Shown: positions 1-12,557, counted from the first letter of the stretch. The stretch is 64,000 bases of DNA from Prostheceraeus crozeri (GCA_907163375.1 CAJQUW010011254.1:248001-312000), one strand, 5' to 3'. Notes: generated by a model not told the origin, from the sequence alone. Program-made: numbers and translations.

Positions 1-141
1 ATTCATAGACAATGAAACATTGCTCCTCTGCAAAACCTTGCTGATCATTTTCAAATGTTTCGAATTCATAAACGTACTCGTCATCATCATCGCTCGCGGA
101 ATTTGATGAGCAGTTTTCAAAATCCGGATCAAGGGTGTCGT
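1..141 (-). CDS. THAP-domain gene, exon 2 (partial, runs off window)
   Basis: Second visible exon of the minus-strand THAP gene. Read on the minus strand, a 3' splice site (…tttgcag) ends at 142 and the exon opens at 141. Exon 1 leaves one base of a split codon; joining it here keeps a fully open frame to the window edge. The encoded stretch is very acidic, with a run of Asp/Glu and Ser (around DDDDEYVYEFE), and looks like a disordered acidic linker or activation-type region. THAP proteins usually have a long divergent region after the zinc finger, so this is expected. No further domain is visible before the edge. The polypyrimidine tract is weak, but frame continuity supports the splice. Confidence 0.7.
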
Positions 142-513
142 CTGCAAATGCGATAACTCACAATATCCGAACGACAACTCGGATAGAGCAGTAGGCCAAA
201 TCAAAAAAAATCTTCATAATAAAATTTCTTTTCCAATACATCAGTTGATAGATCATCACAGATCTTAATGAATGTTTGTACTGATGTTTAACCGCTTGAA
301 AACTTATTTTAAAGTGGTATTGAAATAAATCGTTATTATTGTTAAATGTAAAGAGTCATACTAAAATATTAAAAGAAAGTTTACTTATAGACTATTTGGT
401 GCGACTTAAAGTTGTATTTTATGGCAAGATAGATTGCTTGAATACAAAATGTAGCTAAAGTATTTTCTGTAACATTTACCACTAAATAACAATTTTCGAT
501 CAATTTTACTCAC
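142..513 (-). other. phase-1 intron of the THAP gene
   Basis: A 372-bp GT-AG intron read on the minus strand. The donor is G|GTGAGT just after the exon boundary at 514, and the acceptor is TTTGCAG ending at 142. It interrupts a codon after its first base. It is AT-rich and holds no other feature that I can support. Confidence 0.65.
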
Positions 514-949
514 CAAGAATCCGTTCGGGGCTTCCAACAACCGAAGTACACGTATCTGTTGAGAATGATGTATCCACATCGATGTTCGATCGACTTGCGT
601 TCAATTTATCGATGGCTTTGCTTCGACGAAAAGGTAAATTCACGATCAGTGGAACCTTCCCCAAATTCAAAGTCGGCACAGCATTCTCTTTCAAAGAATA
701 GGGTCGTCTTATTTTATATTGCTCATGCAATAACGTATACTGAAGGTTGATTTCTTTATCTTTGTCAGCAAAATGAATTGAACAGACACGGCTGTGAGCT
801 GATGGTTTAAAGTTGGCCCTACCAATTTTTTCACACCAAAGTTTTCTCAATTTCTTATCGGAGGGAAACTTATGAAAACACAACTTATTAGTATTTTTAG
901 TGCTGTTATTACTACACTTATAAACGCAACACTGCACCATGATTGTCAA
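514..949 (-). CDS. THAP-domain zinc-finger protein, exon 1
   Basis: N-terminal exon of a THAP-type DNA-binding protein. The C2CH signature is clear: CCVYKC near the start, then a C-x2-H pair (CSIHF) about 50 residues later, with the conserved spacer residues Phe-Pro (HKFPSDKK), Trp (KLWCEKIGR) and the downstream Phe. Two ATGs are possible. The one at 938-940 gives MVQCC…, where THAP domains usually begin, while 947-949 adds three residues. The exon ends at a strong donor (G|GTGAGT) at 514/513; reading on gives a stop after only a few bases of intron. THAP domains bind specific DNA and occur in host transcription or chromatin regulators and in P-element-like transposases. No transposase catalytic region is visible, so host gene versus domesticated transposase is undecided. 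Confidence 0.85.
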
Positions 950-1800
950 GCACTGACGGACTAAATGAGTTTTGCTTTAATTCACAACTCGAAGCACGGC
1001 GTGATCCCTGCCTGAAGTCGATGTACAACGCGCACATTCGTGCAGTCACCACACGAGACAGCGCTATCCGGTGATATTCTCCCTCAATCCAATCGTCCTC
1101 TATGACGTCACAGTTGTATCTTCTGACAGCTGCAGCGTCTAAACAAAGAGATTTGATAGCGAGAGAGATGTCTCATTTTACTCACCAGATATCAATGTCA
1201 TAATTGAGGCAAAGTTAAAAATTGGACCGAACTACACCTTTAAGTAGTGAGTTGAACATGCTGTTTTTTCGTGATCTTTGAGTACCTCTTAATTGTTTTT
1301 CCAGGTCAAGGATTTAATCAAATGATATTTGCAATTATTCATGGCATTGACCTGAGACTATCTCCATGCATCTGTTGACATTACATTTTCTTCAATAACA
1401 TTTCATCAATAATTCAAAGCCACACCTAGCATAACAATTTAAACTAACAGTAAAAAATAAATAAATTTCCAAGTCGTGTCGGTTGTTATTTACATACAGG
1501 ATGCTGCACACCGTTTTCTCAACATAATGTTTGACTTTTAAAACTGTAGATGAATTATTACATTTCTGCTTTTCACGCAAGCAAATTTGATTTTAAAAAG
1601 CGTAAACCTTACGTTGTATGCATCGTCCCATCACATGAAGTTGAAAATTTCGGAAATTTCCCTCATCTAGCACCTTTGCCAACCGGCACTTTATCGCATC
1701 TACAAAGGAGTCCAGATAAGCGAGGATAGCCAATTTATGTCACACATCATATGTACATTTCATTAAACCATAGAATGCACCCATAGACGTTTAACCACCG
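950..1800. other. upstream region of the THAP gene, no gene seen
   Basis: Sequence 5' of the minus-strand THAP gene. The first 200 bases have more CpG than the rest of the area and could hold its promoter, but I see no decisive core element. The remainder is AT-rich with no convincing exon. Confidence 0.4.
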
Positions 1801-1976
1801 GCGCAGTGGCCTTGTAGTAGAGTATTCACTCTGCGCCCGGGAGACCTGGTTTCAAGTCTTGGTCGGGTCAAACTTAAGACTTTTTGATCAGGTACACTCT
1901 GCATTCTTGCTGAGCACTAAGAACAAAAGAATAAGAGTAGGATAAATGGATCGCCGAATGCGCTTCCGAGTATAAA
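1801..1976 (+). repeat. tRNA-derived SINE, family 1, copy A
   Basis: Begins with a tRNA-like head. An A-box-like stretch (around tggccttgtagtagagta) is followed about 30 bases later by a B box (ggtttcaagtc, near the GGTTCRANNCY consensus). The tail (…cgcttccgagtataaac) recurs in inverse orientation at 10107-10329, where the head is also present, so this is a dispersed family. Pol III transcription is inferred from the boxes. It is not a functional tRNA gene, because no acceptor stem can be closed. Confidence 0.7.
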
Positions 1977-4518
1977 CAAGGAACATTATTAAACATCTTA
2001 TCTATCGGGGATCTAGAGTGTCGGAGTTTAGCCAGGTATGCTCCGTGTGGCTCCTGGATCTTTCACCTATTCCGCTCCGAGAAGAATCAACTGCGGCCTG
2101 CTCCAAATTCAACCAGTTATCCATCCTATCTCACACGCTCAGATAGTTATGCATGCACATGTGTGGTTAAAATACTGGTAGCTATCAAAATGATATTTGA
2201 AGTCGACCAACGATGCAGTGACCTCATAGTAAATTTAGCAAGCTAGGCAGCCCCATGGCAGTTTTTGAGCTATGGTTGTGCTTGCAATTTGTAGCCAAAC
2301 ACTTTACTGACTCACTCATGTCGAGCTGTTCTACTACTTCCAAGAATTCTACTGGATGTGGCTTTGTCATCTACTAATCGTCAGATGCTCTATGATCGAT
2401 TACAGCTAACTTTGAACGTTCTCCCTAGAGGTTCCACATATCTAGACCCATCAGACGTCCCAGTTTTTGATGAAATGAAATACTTTAAATTTTGATTTTC
2501 TCATCTGATTTTACCGCATTATTTTGCCAAATAGTCAATTTTAAACAATGACCCTTTTCTGAGAAAACTACAATCCAACGAAAAACACACTTCAAACAAA
2601 TGAATTGAAATGACAATTATGTGTCATTATGTGAGTTGTACTTTTCAAAAAATTGCATTAATACACTTTCAACATTTGGTTTTCTTTTGAGAAGAAGTAA
2701 TCATTTGAGTACAAGCTTTTTATCAATGTAGGGCGTCCCAGTTTTGGTCCCGGATTCACCTCTCAAAAGGTGAAAATGTCCCGGTTGGTGTCTCTAGAAG
2801 TCTGGTAAGTCTACACATATCCAGCTCTAGTCGCCTGGATCACAAATGCGATTAACATAGGACGGGAGCTAGTGACACTTTCTTCCTAAATTCGAGCACA
2901 AAGGGCTTAATAGCATGGATTTGCAGATCTTGAAACGCTGAATCCAAAAATCAAATTCCTAAGTGTCACAGCCAGTCGCTTTTGGCTTTAGATATGAGAA
3001 ATGATGGCGGACCGCGGGACACGTTTTGTCCAATACTGTCCTGAGTAGGCGACAATTCGTGGAATCAAACTATGCGAGCAACACCAAGCAAACTTTCACA
3101 TGCTAGCAGGATGACAGCAGCATGAGAGAAAGGAACATGAAAAGAGGCACTTCATGTGCAGATAGTTTAAGTCTCATCGGGAATCACATAACAGCAAAAT
3201 AAGAAGCGAATGGGAAATTTTGAAACTTTCACAGCGCAACTGCCGGGTCAGCCCTAAAATTGAGGGGTAAAAATTTGTGTCTTTAGAATTCTGAAACCGC
3301 AAGCACGTTTGCATGATTCGGTACATTATTCCTGTGTAGATTGGTCGGATGAAACTATGCTCGAAACGTCGCGTGATCATAAATTGGTCGACTGGTAGAT
3401 CGAAAGAAGGGTGGAGCAAGGCGGTATGATTTTATTGCAGTTTCAAGCGATTTGCGATGAATTCTCCCTCCCCTCATCCAGAGCGAGAATTCTCATGGAT
3501 GAATTCATCTGTAATTGTGTCAGTGATGTATTTTGTTTTCCAAACATGTTGATGGACTCATTAGAAAGAAAACTATCAGCACATTAATCTCTACCGCATA
3601 ATTTGATGACTTTTTAATCATCGCAGATTGTAAAGTAATTACAACCTGAAGTGGTTATTTTGAACATTAAGTTCTGAAAAGTCTAATGAACAGAAGGTTC
3701 TTGATGATAACTGGACAACAGCGAGTGTGTTTTAGTATGAGCCTTGTGTTTTCTACGTTCTAGAAAGACAATTAATCCACAATCATTTTCATCGCTTGAA
3801 AGTCATTGACATATATAACTGACCAATTAATATGAAATTGCAGTCTTATAACTGTTTTGCGACTGAAAATCTTTGATAGAAATATTAATTACAAAATCGC
3901 CTACCGTATATTTTAGAAGCATAGGGTATTGCTCTGATCAGGACCGCCTGCAGGGGCTATGATGATGAACCATGCAAAAAATTGGAACGAAACTCACAAA
4001 TTTGTTGTCATAAGATCAACTTTAATTTCTTTCAGACGGTCTACAACCTTTGCTAATGGTCCATTTCCACAAAAATTCAAATACGTTGACTCTTCTCAAG
4101 TGAATTTTACTCTCCATAAAATATTAGGCATTTATTTCAGAAGTTATCTCAGAATAGAGTCAGATAAGCCTTGAAATAGACGAGCTGTCAGAGTACGGTT
4201 TGGTGTCCTCACAGTTGATTGTCGTATTCTCTAGACTTCAATAGCATAGATATACGATCTCCATAATTGCAACATAGAATGTGAAAATGCCTCAACATGG
4301 AATCTGATTGAGATTTTTTATTTGTGTCATCATCTTTTTTACAGGCATCTTTTATATCTGGGCACAGAAATCTGTCCGATTTTTGGATGCAAGAATTCCT
4401 TTGCCCAACAAATGCAACTTCAGGTAATGAGATATTGTATGAACAAAAGAGCTAGAACATCTTTGCTTAACATGCATTTTCCATAAATTAAACACAGTTT
4501 ATGTTAATAGAATAATCA
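1977..4518. other. no gene or repeat recognised
   Basis: About 2.5 kb of AT-rich DNA. Open frames here are short and lack splice context or family motifs. I cannot support any feature. Confidence 0.5.
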
Positions 4519-4753
4519 AATATTGAGTTATAACCTCAGTTGAAAAATGGGAACAGACCTGAATAGCTACCATTTCAAAAATATCAGGAATCATCAGAAG
4601 ACCTAGTTTACATCTCTGCAACTTTACATAGGGAGTTGTGTCGATGTTGAGAGATGTAAACTAGGTCTGCTGATGATTCCTGATATTGGAGGAAATGGCA
4701 GTTATTCAGGTCTGTTCCCATTTTTCAACTGAGGTTATAACTCAATATTTAAT
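4519..4753. repeat. foldback (palindromic) repeat, MITE family X
   Basis: Two inverted arms of roughly 100 bases around a short centre. The left arm reads atattgagttataacctcag… and the right arm is its near-exact complement (…ctgaggttataactcaatat). Both contain the segment tgggaacagacctgaat. The same segment occurs as two single, same-orientation copies at about 12951 and 13222, so this is a dispersed family whose copies here are head to head. No coding capacity. Confidence 0.8.
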
Positions 4754-6287
4754 TATCTACATGTATTTACATTGTGTTTGCAGAAAGCAGCATTTATCAA
4801 TTATTGCAGGCGCACTAACTTAGGCGATTTTCCAGTAATGTGTTTAAAGTGATATTTGATGAATGCCCGCTGAGATTTCACTAACTCGACAATTGCAAAT
4901 CTCGCAGTATATACACTTTCATTATATCGTTATATGTCTAACGGAAGTGCAGTTGTTATCTGCAGGTAAATAACCTTCTTTTTGTTATTTTTTTTATAAA
5001 CAGAGCATGAGCCAGTGGTTCACAGGACGTACATAACTGCTGTCCAGAAACGGCAGAACATTTGCCAAAATATTGCGGATAAAGAGACTTGCGATGTAAA
5101 TGTTGGATATTGAGCCAATTTCTCAGTGGGGTTTTAAGCACAAAATCTCCGATAATCCAGATTCTCACGTGCAAATTGCAAGTAAAGTCGATTGAGTAGC
5201 AGGACAGGTTTTGTGTCATATCAAAGCAGAGGTTTGGCTTGGCATTTTTTAATGAAAACTGGATCAGTTATGTACAGAAACCGTTCGCCCTCATCATCTA
5301 GCGACACATCTTTTCAAGCACGAAAAAGTGCTCGCAAAGCCGCTAAATTTCACTAATCCTCAGCATCGTTTCAATCACGATTCATGGGGAAATATGAGTG
5401 TCGTTGTGAGAACTGTCCTACATGCATGTCTAGGGACGCAGCTGTTCTGTAGCACTTTCATATTTGTTGTCACATGATAAATCAATCTGCATAGGACAAG
5501 ACATCGTTACTGTACAGTCTGTCTTGTATCTCAGAGCTCATCATATTATTAATTTAGCAACATTTAAATTACTTCTCTTTACTAAGTCCTACTTCAATCA
5601 TCATTCTTCGATTCACCTTGTGATTATTAAATTAGTTAAGCAATCATCGACATGTATTTTGGATTCGGAACCTCCTCAGTGAACGGTTTTAGAAACATAT
5701 ATCTGCTAGACGATACACAGGTTTTGATAAGACGAATGCATACCACTCAAGTATTATCACATCATTGAAAAAATTGATATTGACATCATCTACTCAAATA
5801 ACTGACATTCTATTAAGAAAATATCAATAAATTTTCAAAAAAATATGTTTGAAGTATATGCTGCTCAAGAGTTCTAAAAGAAAATAACTATTACTTACAG
5901 CATGTGTTGTCATTTAAAGTCGATGCGCGTTTGGTTAAATTGGATTTATGCTCATATTCAATTAACAATAAAGGAATATTAAGGAAGGTGAAAAGAATGA
6001 GATCTAATCAGGGAACACACAAGTCCGGAAATGAAACTGCGCATGTATATCGGGTAATTTAGTGGCATGGTGACTTTATGGAGAATAAGGAGAACAATAT
6101 CCCCGCCCCAGAATGCATGTTGGACTCTGTTAGCGATTGCGATCTACTCGAATTTTACCATCACTTGAAATGCTTCTCTTCATTTAAGTAACAAATAGGT
6201 ACATTTCATGTAACAAAAGGTTGAAGAAACTCAAATGAGAATCTCTTTACCGCAACAATGGATACAAGTCAGTTAGACACAGTCTAT
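4754..6287. other. no gene recognised
   Basis: AT-rich non-coding sequence. No open frame with motif or splice support, and no repeat arm that I can match elsewhere in the window. Confidence 0.5.
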
Positions 6288-6986
6288 GATCGGCAATGGT
6301 ATCATTTTATATCATTTCATTTTTTACAATGAAATATACCATTTCAAGTGAAATATACGTAGACCTACACCGTAAATAGATCTAGTCATACGAATCCTTC
6401 GATTTATACTGCTACCATGCTACTTTTGCTGCTCTTATGAAATAAAAACTAGATTGCATGCAGCATCGATATATTCCAAATTATGGAAGACCGAAGAAAG
6501 CAGATTAGTCATACACAGCTTCTTGTATATCAAAAGTTAGGTAGGGCCTATGGCCTATACATTAGACATCGCAAGTTTTGATTTAAGCTTTAATACACTC
6601 GAATTACAAATACGGCTACAGTATGTGGTTGGTTAGGCCAACAGTATCTTAAGTGCAAAAAAATGTTAAAAAAATACTTATATTGCAGTCAAGACTTCAA
6701 AAGCATCGAGACAGTTATTAATGAGTTGTTTGACAATTTCTGTGATAGACAGACTGACAGACAATAGCCGGTTGCTTTTCGATACATGAATCAACCAGTG
6801 CGGAAGGACATGGATAGAACAAACAAAGGAGACTAAATTTGCTTCAATACAAAATGCGAAGAATCTATGATTAGAAAAAATAATGGAATAAAAATTTTTG
6901 ATTATATCATTTTATATCATTTTTCAAAAATAAAATGGCATCATTTTTCCTCACAATAAAATGATATCATTTTATCATTGCCGATC
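6288..6986. repeat. MITE-like element with gatcggcaatg terminal inverted repeats
   Basis: The left end gatcggcaatggtatcattttatatcatt is mirrored by the right end (…aaaatgatatcattttatcattgccgatc). The outer 11 bases match exactly. Inside, both ends consist of degenerate tatcattttatatcattt units. About 0.7 kb with no coding potential. The target duplication is unclear, so the superfamily is not assigned. Confidence 0.6.
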
Positions 6987-7626
6987 TTTGGCCACAGCTG
7001 AGGCAACAGGTACGCGGGCTAAGCCCCTCAGTTAAGCTACCCACGCATGTGCGTGGCATGAAACTGCACTGCCAGTAAGTTCGGGACCCTCAAACTACCT
7101 GACGCCCGTATACAGAATATGGCGATGATAATGTTATGGGAATATTTACAAGATAGATGACAATATCATGAAGCAGGCAACGATGGAGAAATTAGGATAG
7201 CTCTGTAAGGAGAGGACATTGACATTGCACAAACTGCATTTGAATAAAGTAATATTTTATTATAGCAAGAAGTGGATGAATGATATTTAGAGGATAGGTT
7301 ATAAACATTAATAAATATAAGCGGCCTGATATCACATTGTCAAGTTTTTAATTATTGAAAGTATCCCAAAGCATATTTTATATACCTATTTAGTAAGAGG
7401 TCCGGAACAGAATTTTATCAAAGTATAAATATTCTCGCATATTTATTGAAATCATACATATAAATGATATTGAGCAGCTGCTTACCTGAAATGGAGCAAT
7501 CAATGTTGATGCACAATTGCATACAATTCAAACTCAATGTTCCGGACCTCGTTGGCTGATATAGACTTCAGTAAATTCGACTGAGAGCGTTATTGCGTGT
7601 CTCGGTTTTATGCAGTTGAATGATAT

Positions 7627-8920
7627 TCATGCAATCATTCGTTGCTGTAACAATGCTTTAGATCTGACTTCATTTGCTGCTTTTATGATTTTGCTTAACT
7701 TCACAATACCTCCTATATCAATTTTCTGAAGCATTCCATAGAAATCTCGCTTTGTGATATTGACGAGAAATGGTGTTATTTGTGACCTTATTTTGTTGTA
7801 CAGCGAACATTCACAGATAAAATGAAATACAGTTTCTATTGTTCCATCATTGCAGATGCTACATATTCTGTCTTCATATTCTAATCTATTTCTATAAGCT
7901 CTTGTTCTTACCGCTAAATCATGATTTCCACACATCATTTTCAGCAATGGTTCGATATCTTTCTGTCTTATGTTAAATGTCAAATAATGCTTTATTGTAC
8001 AGTCAAATTGAGCTGATTCCAAGTAGCTAATACCTGTTTGACTTCTTTTAGCGTCATTTATCCATTCAGCTCTGAAATGTTCTACTAATCTAGTTTTAAC
8101 AATATTCTTGTATTCTTTAATGTTGAAATTTAAGCGTGCTGCTTTTTCCCATAGATATGATAAATTTAATTGTTTGAGTAGCTTTTCTATTCTCCAAGAC
8201 CATGTATATGAGTATTTTGAACTATTCAAATTACTTGAAATATGATCAAAGCAGATTTTCATGACGCTGTTATTGCTACTAGAAATAATTTTGATCCAAA
8301 GATTGATTGCGGCTTTGTCAAAATAATATTCAAGTGGTAGCAATCCAAATTCACCAATTAAACAATAGTTTGCTGTTGTAGTTTGCAAATGATAGAAACG
8401 TTTGTAAAATTGAAACTGTATTTTATTCAATTCAGACAGTTTGTTATAGAAGCAAAATTCTCCACCATATTGCATTTTAGATAAAGTCAGCATTTCGAAC
8501 GTATTTTTTACTATTGTTCCGTTAATACTTCCAAGTTCTTTCAGTTTTTTGGCTGTCAAATAGGAAGCTTGTTTGCCTTTGTTCGCAAGTGAAATTAGAT
8601 GCTTCTTAGTGTTGTGAGAGATCCAAAATCCTAAGTATTTATATTCCTTAACTATTTTAATGTGTTTAATTTCATTATCAAAATTAATTCTTATGTAGTC
8701 ATCATCATACTTAACATTTTGAATCATGATTTTTGTTTTATCATAATTTATTTCTAGACCATTATCGCTACAAAATTTATGCACTATTTTTATTTGTTTC
8801 ATTAATCCGTCTTCATCATTACTCATTAAGAGGATGTCATCTGCATATATTAAAGATGGTACATGAAAATTTCCGATTACTGTATTATTATTATATTTTA
8901 TATTACGACATTAAAAGAGA
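7627..8920 (-). pseudogene. 5'-truncated LINE: end of reverse transcriptase and C-terminal domain
   Basis: The minus-strand frame is open from about 8920 to 7627. It enters within the palm domain of a non-LTR reverse transcriptase: the catalytic YADD motif (LIYADDILLM) is encoded at about 8832-8850. It runs through the thumb (INYDKTKIM) to a C-terminal Cys/His zinc-binding module (C-x2-C…H-x4-C, around CSICNDGTIE and FHFICECSLY). It is a sister copy of the LINE at 37.1-41.7 kb: both share the NYCLIGEFGL segment and the same C-terminal module. Loss of the 5' part is typical of incomplete target-primed reverse transcription. The retained frame is intact, suggesting a fairly young insertion. It lies just upstream of the fibrinogen-domain exons, possibly in an intron of that gene. 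Confidence 0.88.
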
Positions 8921-9158
8921 ATAATGCGATTGCGGAGCAGCATTCCCTAGTTCAGTGACCAAGACTGATAGTGCAACTGACCGCAGTGAGCATGTTTAAT
9001 CAATCTAAATTCTCATCTACCAAAATTTATATGATGTATTCACTGAGCATGAATGAAAAATTGAATAGTATAAATAACTACTTTACTGACAGTATTTTTT
9101 ATGTCCGTGTCCATGATTGTTATTATAATTGAAATGAGTAAATTCAACATCTTTTCAG

Positions 9159-9347
9159 ATTGTCCTCTGCAAGGTACAAACGAAACAATTTTCTTGAAGA
9201 CCAATCGAAGTGTTATTCGTGCAGTTTGTAATGATGGCAGACTTCTGGCCCTTCGTCGTGTTCGGGACTCTGGCATGTTCCTTCATCGAAAACTGTCAAA
9301 CTACATTTCTGGATTCGGCAGCATTCACGACAATGAGTACTGGATAG
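9159..9347 (+). CDS. fibrinogen-related-domain gene, penultimate exon
   Basis: A 189-base exon with both borders in phase 1, between an acceptor (catcttttcag) ending at 9158 and a donor (g|gtaact) at 9348. It encodes the first half of a fibrinogen C-terminal domain: a Cys near the start, the CNDGR segment where CD-x-DGGGW usually lies, ALRR where fibrinogens have FQRR, and a GFG…EYWIG ending that corresponds to the conserved GFG…EFWLG. The exon border at EYWIG is sensible for this family. Upstream exons (signal peptide, any N-terminal domains) were not found in the window. FReDs are secreted recognition or lectin-like modules. N-x-S/T sequons are at NET and NRS. Confidence 0.72.
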
Positions 9348-12123
9348 GTAACTTCCCCTTAGAGCCTCAAACCCTTGACTATGTAAATGTAGCACTTGCA
9401 TAAAATCGAAGTTTCAGATATCCGGATTTTATAAATTCACTTACTTTTATTTTAACTAACTTGCGACTGGAAGTGATAATAACCAATTTGTGCGTCCTCG
9501 TATCATGCTAGAACGCATTTTCGAAGAGGATCTTTTTAACCCTTTTCACACCCAGTTCTGAGGCACATCGAGATTATGTTTGTTATGCCATGTAAGTGAG
9601 ATAATCTTTCTTCACTGACTAGTTATACTTCCTATAGGAAGTCATATTATTGTCACTATAGTGGGAGCTCCCAGTACAGGAGGAGCAGTAAACTTCATTG
9701 TTGCAGCAAATCACATGTAGTAGGCCTAAAATTCCTTAAGAAAGACAGTCTGATAAGTCTGCTTAATATAAGCTTTGTAAGATATATCTTAGAAATCTGC
9801 AAATCTGTGCGGCCGTCTAGAATTCTGCTTTCAAAATTGCATATGGGAGCGAGACTCGGTGGCTACAGGCTTCAAAAATCGACGAAGTCAACAGCCCTGC
9901 TTGGAGCAAATAGCAGGCATGCGGAGCAAGTGAATATCAATTAATTTTCACAAAATGAAGAAGTTCACGGGCGTCCATCAGATGCAACGGACTGATGCCA
10001 GCATGGGGTAGTCTCCCAGTCCTATGTCTGAAATGCGATCCGAGGAACTTCACCTTTCAAGCAGTGCCAGCTATGAAACCACAGTGAAAATGTGCTGGGA
10101 TCTAAAGTAAATAAATTTCTTTATACTCGGAAGCACATTAGGCGAGACGACTTTCTTGTCACCGATTTTTCATTTCCCCACTGTCATTCTACTGTGCAGA
10201 GTGCATGTTAAACTAAACAGTAGCGTGTAGCTATCTTTAAAGTTCCTTAAGGCTTGATCCGACAAAATTTTGAACGCAGCTCTCCCGTAGGCAGAGCGAG
10301 CACTCTACCACAAGGCTGCAGCGCCGGGCAATGATATTAGAGGCCTCTATAAGAGCCAATACATTATTGCATTTTCATTGATTTTCATGAAAATGTAGCA
10401 GTAAACAATTATTCTAACTTAACTTCAATAATTCTCTCACCGACCCGGAAGCGAAATGAGGTGGAATTGTTTTCACAAAACAAGGCTTTATTATATACAC
10501 TTATTAGTATATAACACTCATGGAAATTCGATTTTCTGATTTGCCACTGAGGTCATGCCTCTCTAAATGAAAATTATGGGCTTGTGTATGTGCACGGTTA
10601 CATAAATATACTTCTAATACTTCTATTCTCCCCCCCCACATTTTACAAGTTTTCCAAAATCATCAAATTTCGCCAAAGTTAGTCACATTTTGGGTTTAGA
10701 GTAGACTTGATCTGTCACTGAGTGACATTACAACACGACTGAGAAGTCTTACTTGAACCCTGGGATGAAGGATTGGTCCCTTGGATACTCAGTTAGAATA
10801 CAAGGTAAAGCTGTGATCATGAACTTCGTGTGATTGTTGTCTACAGACAAATGACGAGTAGTTGTCTAGTTCTGAGGATGTAAATGTTCTACAAGTCAGA
10901 AGAGGAGTTTTACACACTCAACGCTATGCCACGTCGGTGAGACTGCCCGTAGGGGAAAGAGAAGATCGTTGACGATGTAGCACTTCCGGGTGTTAACAAC
11001 AGCAATGGGGGGGGGGGAAAGAATAGAAGTACCCATAAACGGCTTCATTGCGGCCGATGATAGTGAAAAATATTCTACGTGTTGCGTAACTTTAATTTCA
11101 GTACCACGGATGTTTTCTTTAAGGCTAATTTCTATCTTTGTTGATTGAGAGTTAGAATGCGGTATAAGGTTTGAGACTTTTCAGCTATACTTAACGGGAC
11201 TTTGAAAATACATGTACAGCATGCTGCGTGTTCATTAATGATTTTCTAATGACCCTGCATCGAGACTTTTGTATGCCCGTGCATACCGTATTTATAATCG
11301 CCTGATCTTAAATGCGGCGCTTAATAGAAGGGGTCATTTGTTAAATCACACGATTTCCAAATGACATTTTTCTAAATTGAATGACAGTAATATTTACAGG
11401 TATAAAGTCTTAGAAAATTATCGATTAGAGCTGAAACTCATCTCGCAGGTATCTTGCTGCATTAGCGATTTATTCATTGTCGACAAGGGGTGGTGGTATC
11501 CACGCTGATTGAACACATTATAGGACTAATTTCTTGGAATTTCCGGTACTTGTATTTCCACGGTTTCCCTCCCATGTTCACTTGAAGGCAGGGCTCACTC
11601 ACACAAAACATGAGCGTGTTGACTTATGACATGAGTCGGTGCTCGAATGTACGTTATAGCAGCCGCCAGAGACAGGAGTCCCTCTCCAGACTCTGACAGC
11701 AACCATTAGACAACAATTTGCTGGCTAGGCTATTTTTATTAGATACGGTTGAGTGTGATGCTTTTATTATGTGACTTATGCTATCATAGTATAGACCACC
11801 ACCAAGCAACATCATCATGTATTCCAGTTTTTGCCTGACAACTCAGTATTTTTTTTAGTTCAATAGATGAAGTGCACCACGGTCATTATTTTCTAGTTTT
11901 CTTGATATTAAAGGTGCGGCGTTTATTAGAGGAAATACGATTGTGTATAATTTTAAATAAGATAGAGTTTATGATAAGGTAGATATGATTTCAGTACACT
12001 GTTAAAATAAAAACTCAAAAAACTACCAGGGAAGTTTCCTTCTGAAAACCAAACCTGAAATTTAGAATTGAAATAATCTTTCCAGAGTTCAATTTCATGT
12101 TTAATTTTCTGTCTGACTTGCAG
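9348..12123 (+). other. intron of the fibrinogen-related gene
   Basis: A 2776-bp GT-AG phase-1 intron: donor gtaact at 9348, acceptor ttttctgtctgacttgcag ending at 12123 with a good pyrimidine tract. Splicing joins EYWIG directly to LFQLN in an open frame, as in the FReD consensus (WxGL). It contains an inverse tRNA-SINE at 10107-10329 and oligo-C/oligo-G tracts near 10629 and 11007. Confidence 0.68.
10107..10329 (-). repeat. tRNA-derived SINE, family 1, copy B
   Basis: Read on the minus strand, it starts with gcgctgcagccttgtggtag (A-box region), has a B-box-like gcgttcaaaat, and ends with the gcttccgagtata tail shared with the copy at 1801-1976. It lies inside the fibrinogen-gene intron in antisense orientation. 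Confidence 0.68.
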
Positions 12124-12557
12124 GCTTATTTCAACTGAACAGCTTACCTGGTCCAAATGAAATGGAAATAATTTTCAAGAATACGAAAGGAGAGAACATG
12201 ACTCAAACTTACTACAATTTCACCGTCTTCGTTACCAACAATTCGTACAGCTTCACATTCTCAAATACAAATGGTACGGCAAATGACTCGCTGGGTGCGC
12301 AGCAAAACATGGATTTCTCCGTGTTTGTAATTGATAAAAACAACACAGAAAGCAGCAATATCACACGAATGGAGTACTCCGGTGGCTGGTGGACAAATGG
12401 CACTTTCATGGAAAGTAACTTGATGGGAGACTTCTGTAATGAAGTGGAAATAATGAATGCAACGGTGCGTGGTAACTGTATTCTTTGGAAAACGTTAAAT
12501 TGGATACCAGCTTCCTATGAATCCGTAGAAATGCATTTTAAGAGAATCAATGTCTAA
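12124..12557 (+). CDS. fibrinogen-related-domain gene, last exon
   Basis: Encodes the C-terminal half of the fibrinogen domain. It opens in frame with the previous exon (EYWIG|LFQLNSLPG), carries FSVFVIDKNN at the usual Asp-rich calcium-loop position, the diagnostic YSGGWW, SNLMG for SNLNG, and WIPASYESVEMHF for the final SLK-x-x-EMKIRP strand. A stop is at 12555-12557 and a polyadenylation signal (aataaa) at 12738. The combined domain is about 207 residues, normal length. Both cysteines that normally flank YSGGWW are replaced by Thr, each inside an N-x-T sequon (NIT, NGT). At least nine sequons occur in this exon, an extreme density. Two new cysteines (DFCN, GNCIL) lie further downstream. 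Likely secreted and heavily N-glycosylated; the ligand is unknown. Confidence 0.78.

Noticed and set aside
3174-3419. Minus-strand frame of 81 codons
   Set aside because: No motif, splice context or repeat membership; length is compatible with chance.
7397-7551. 13-base inverted repeat gaggtccggaaca as a mini-MITE
   Set aside because: Arms do not extend beyond 13 bases and no second copy was found.
10618-11034. Possible inverted-repeat element bounded by tacttctattctcccccccc and its inverse
   Set aside because: The match is short, dominated by homopolymer C/G, and no target duplication is visible.
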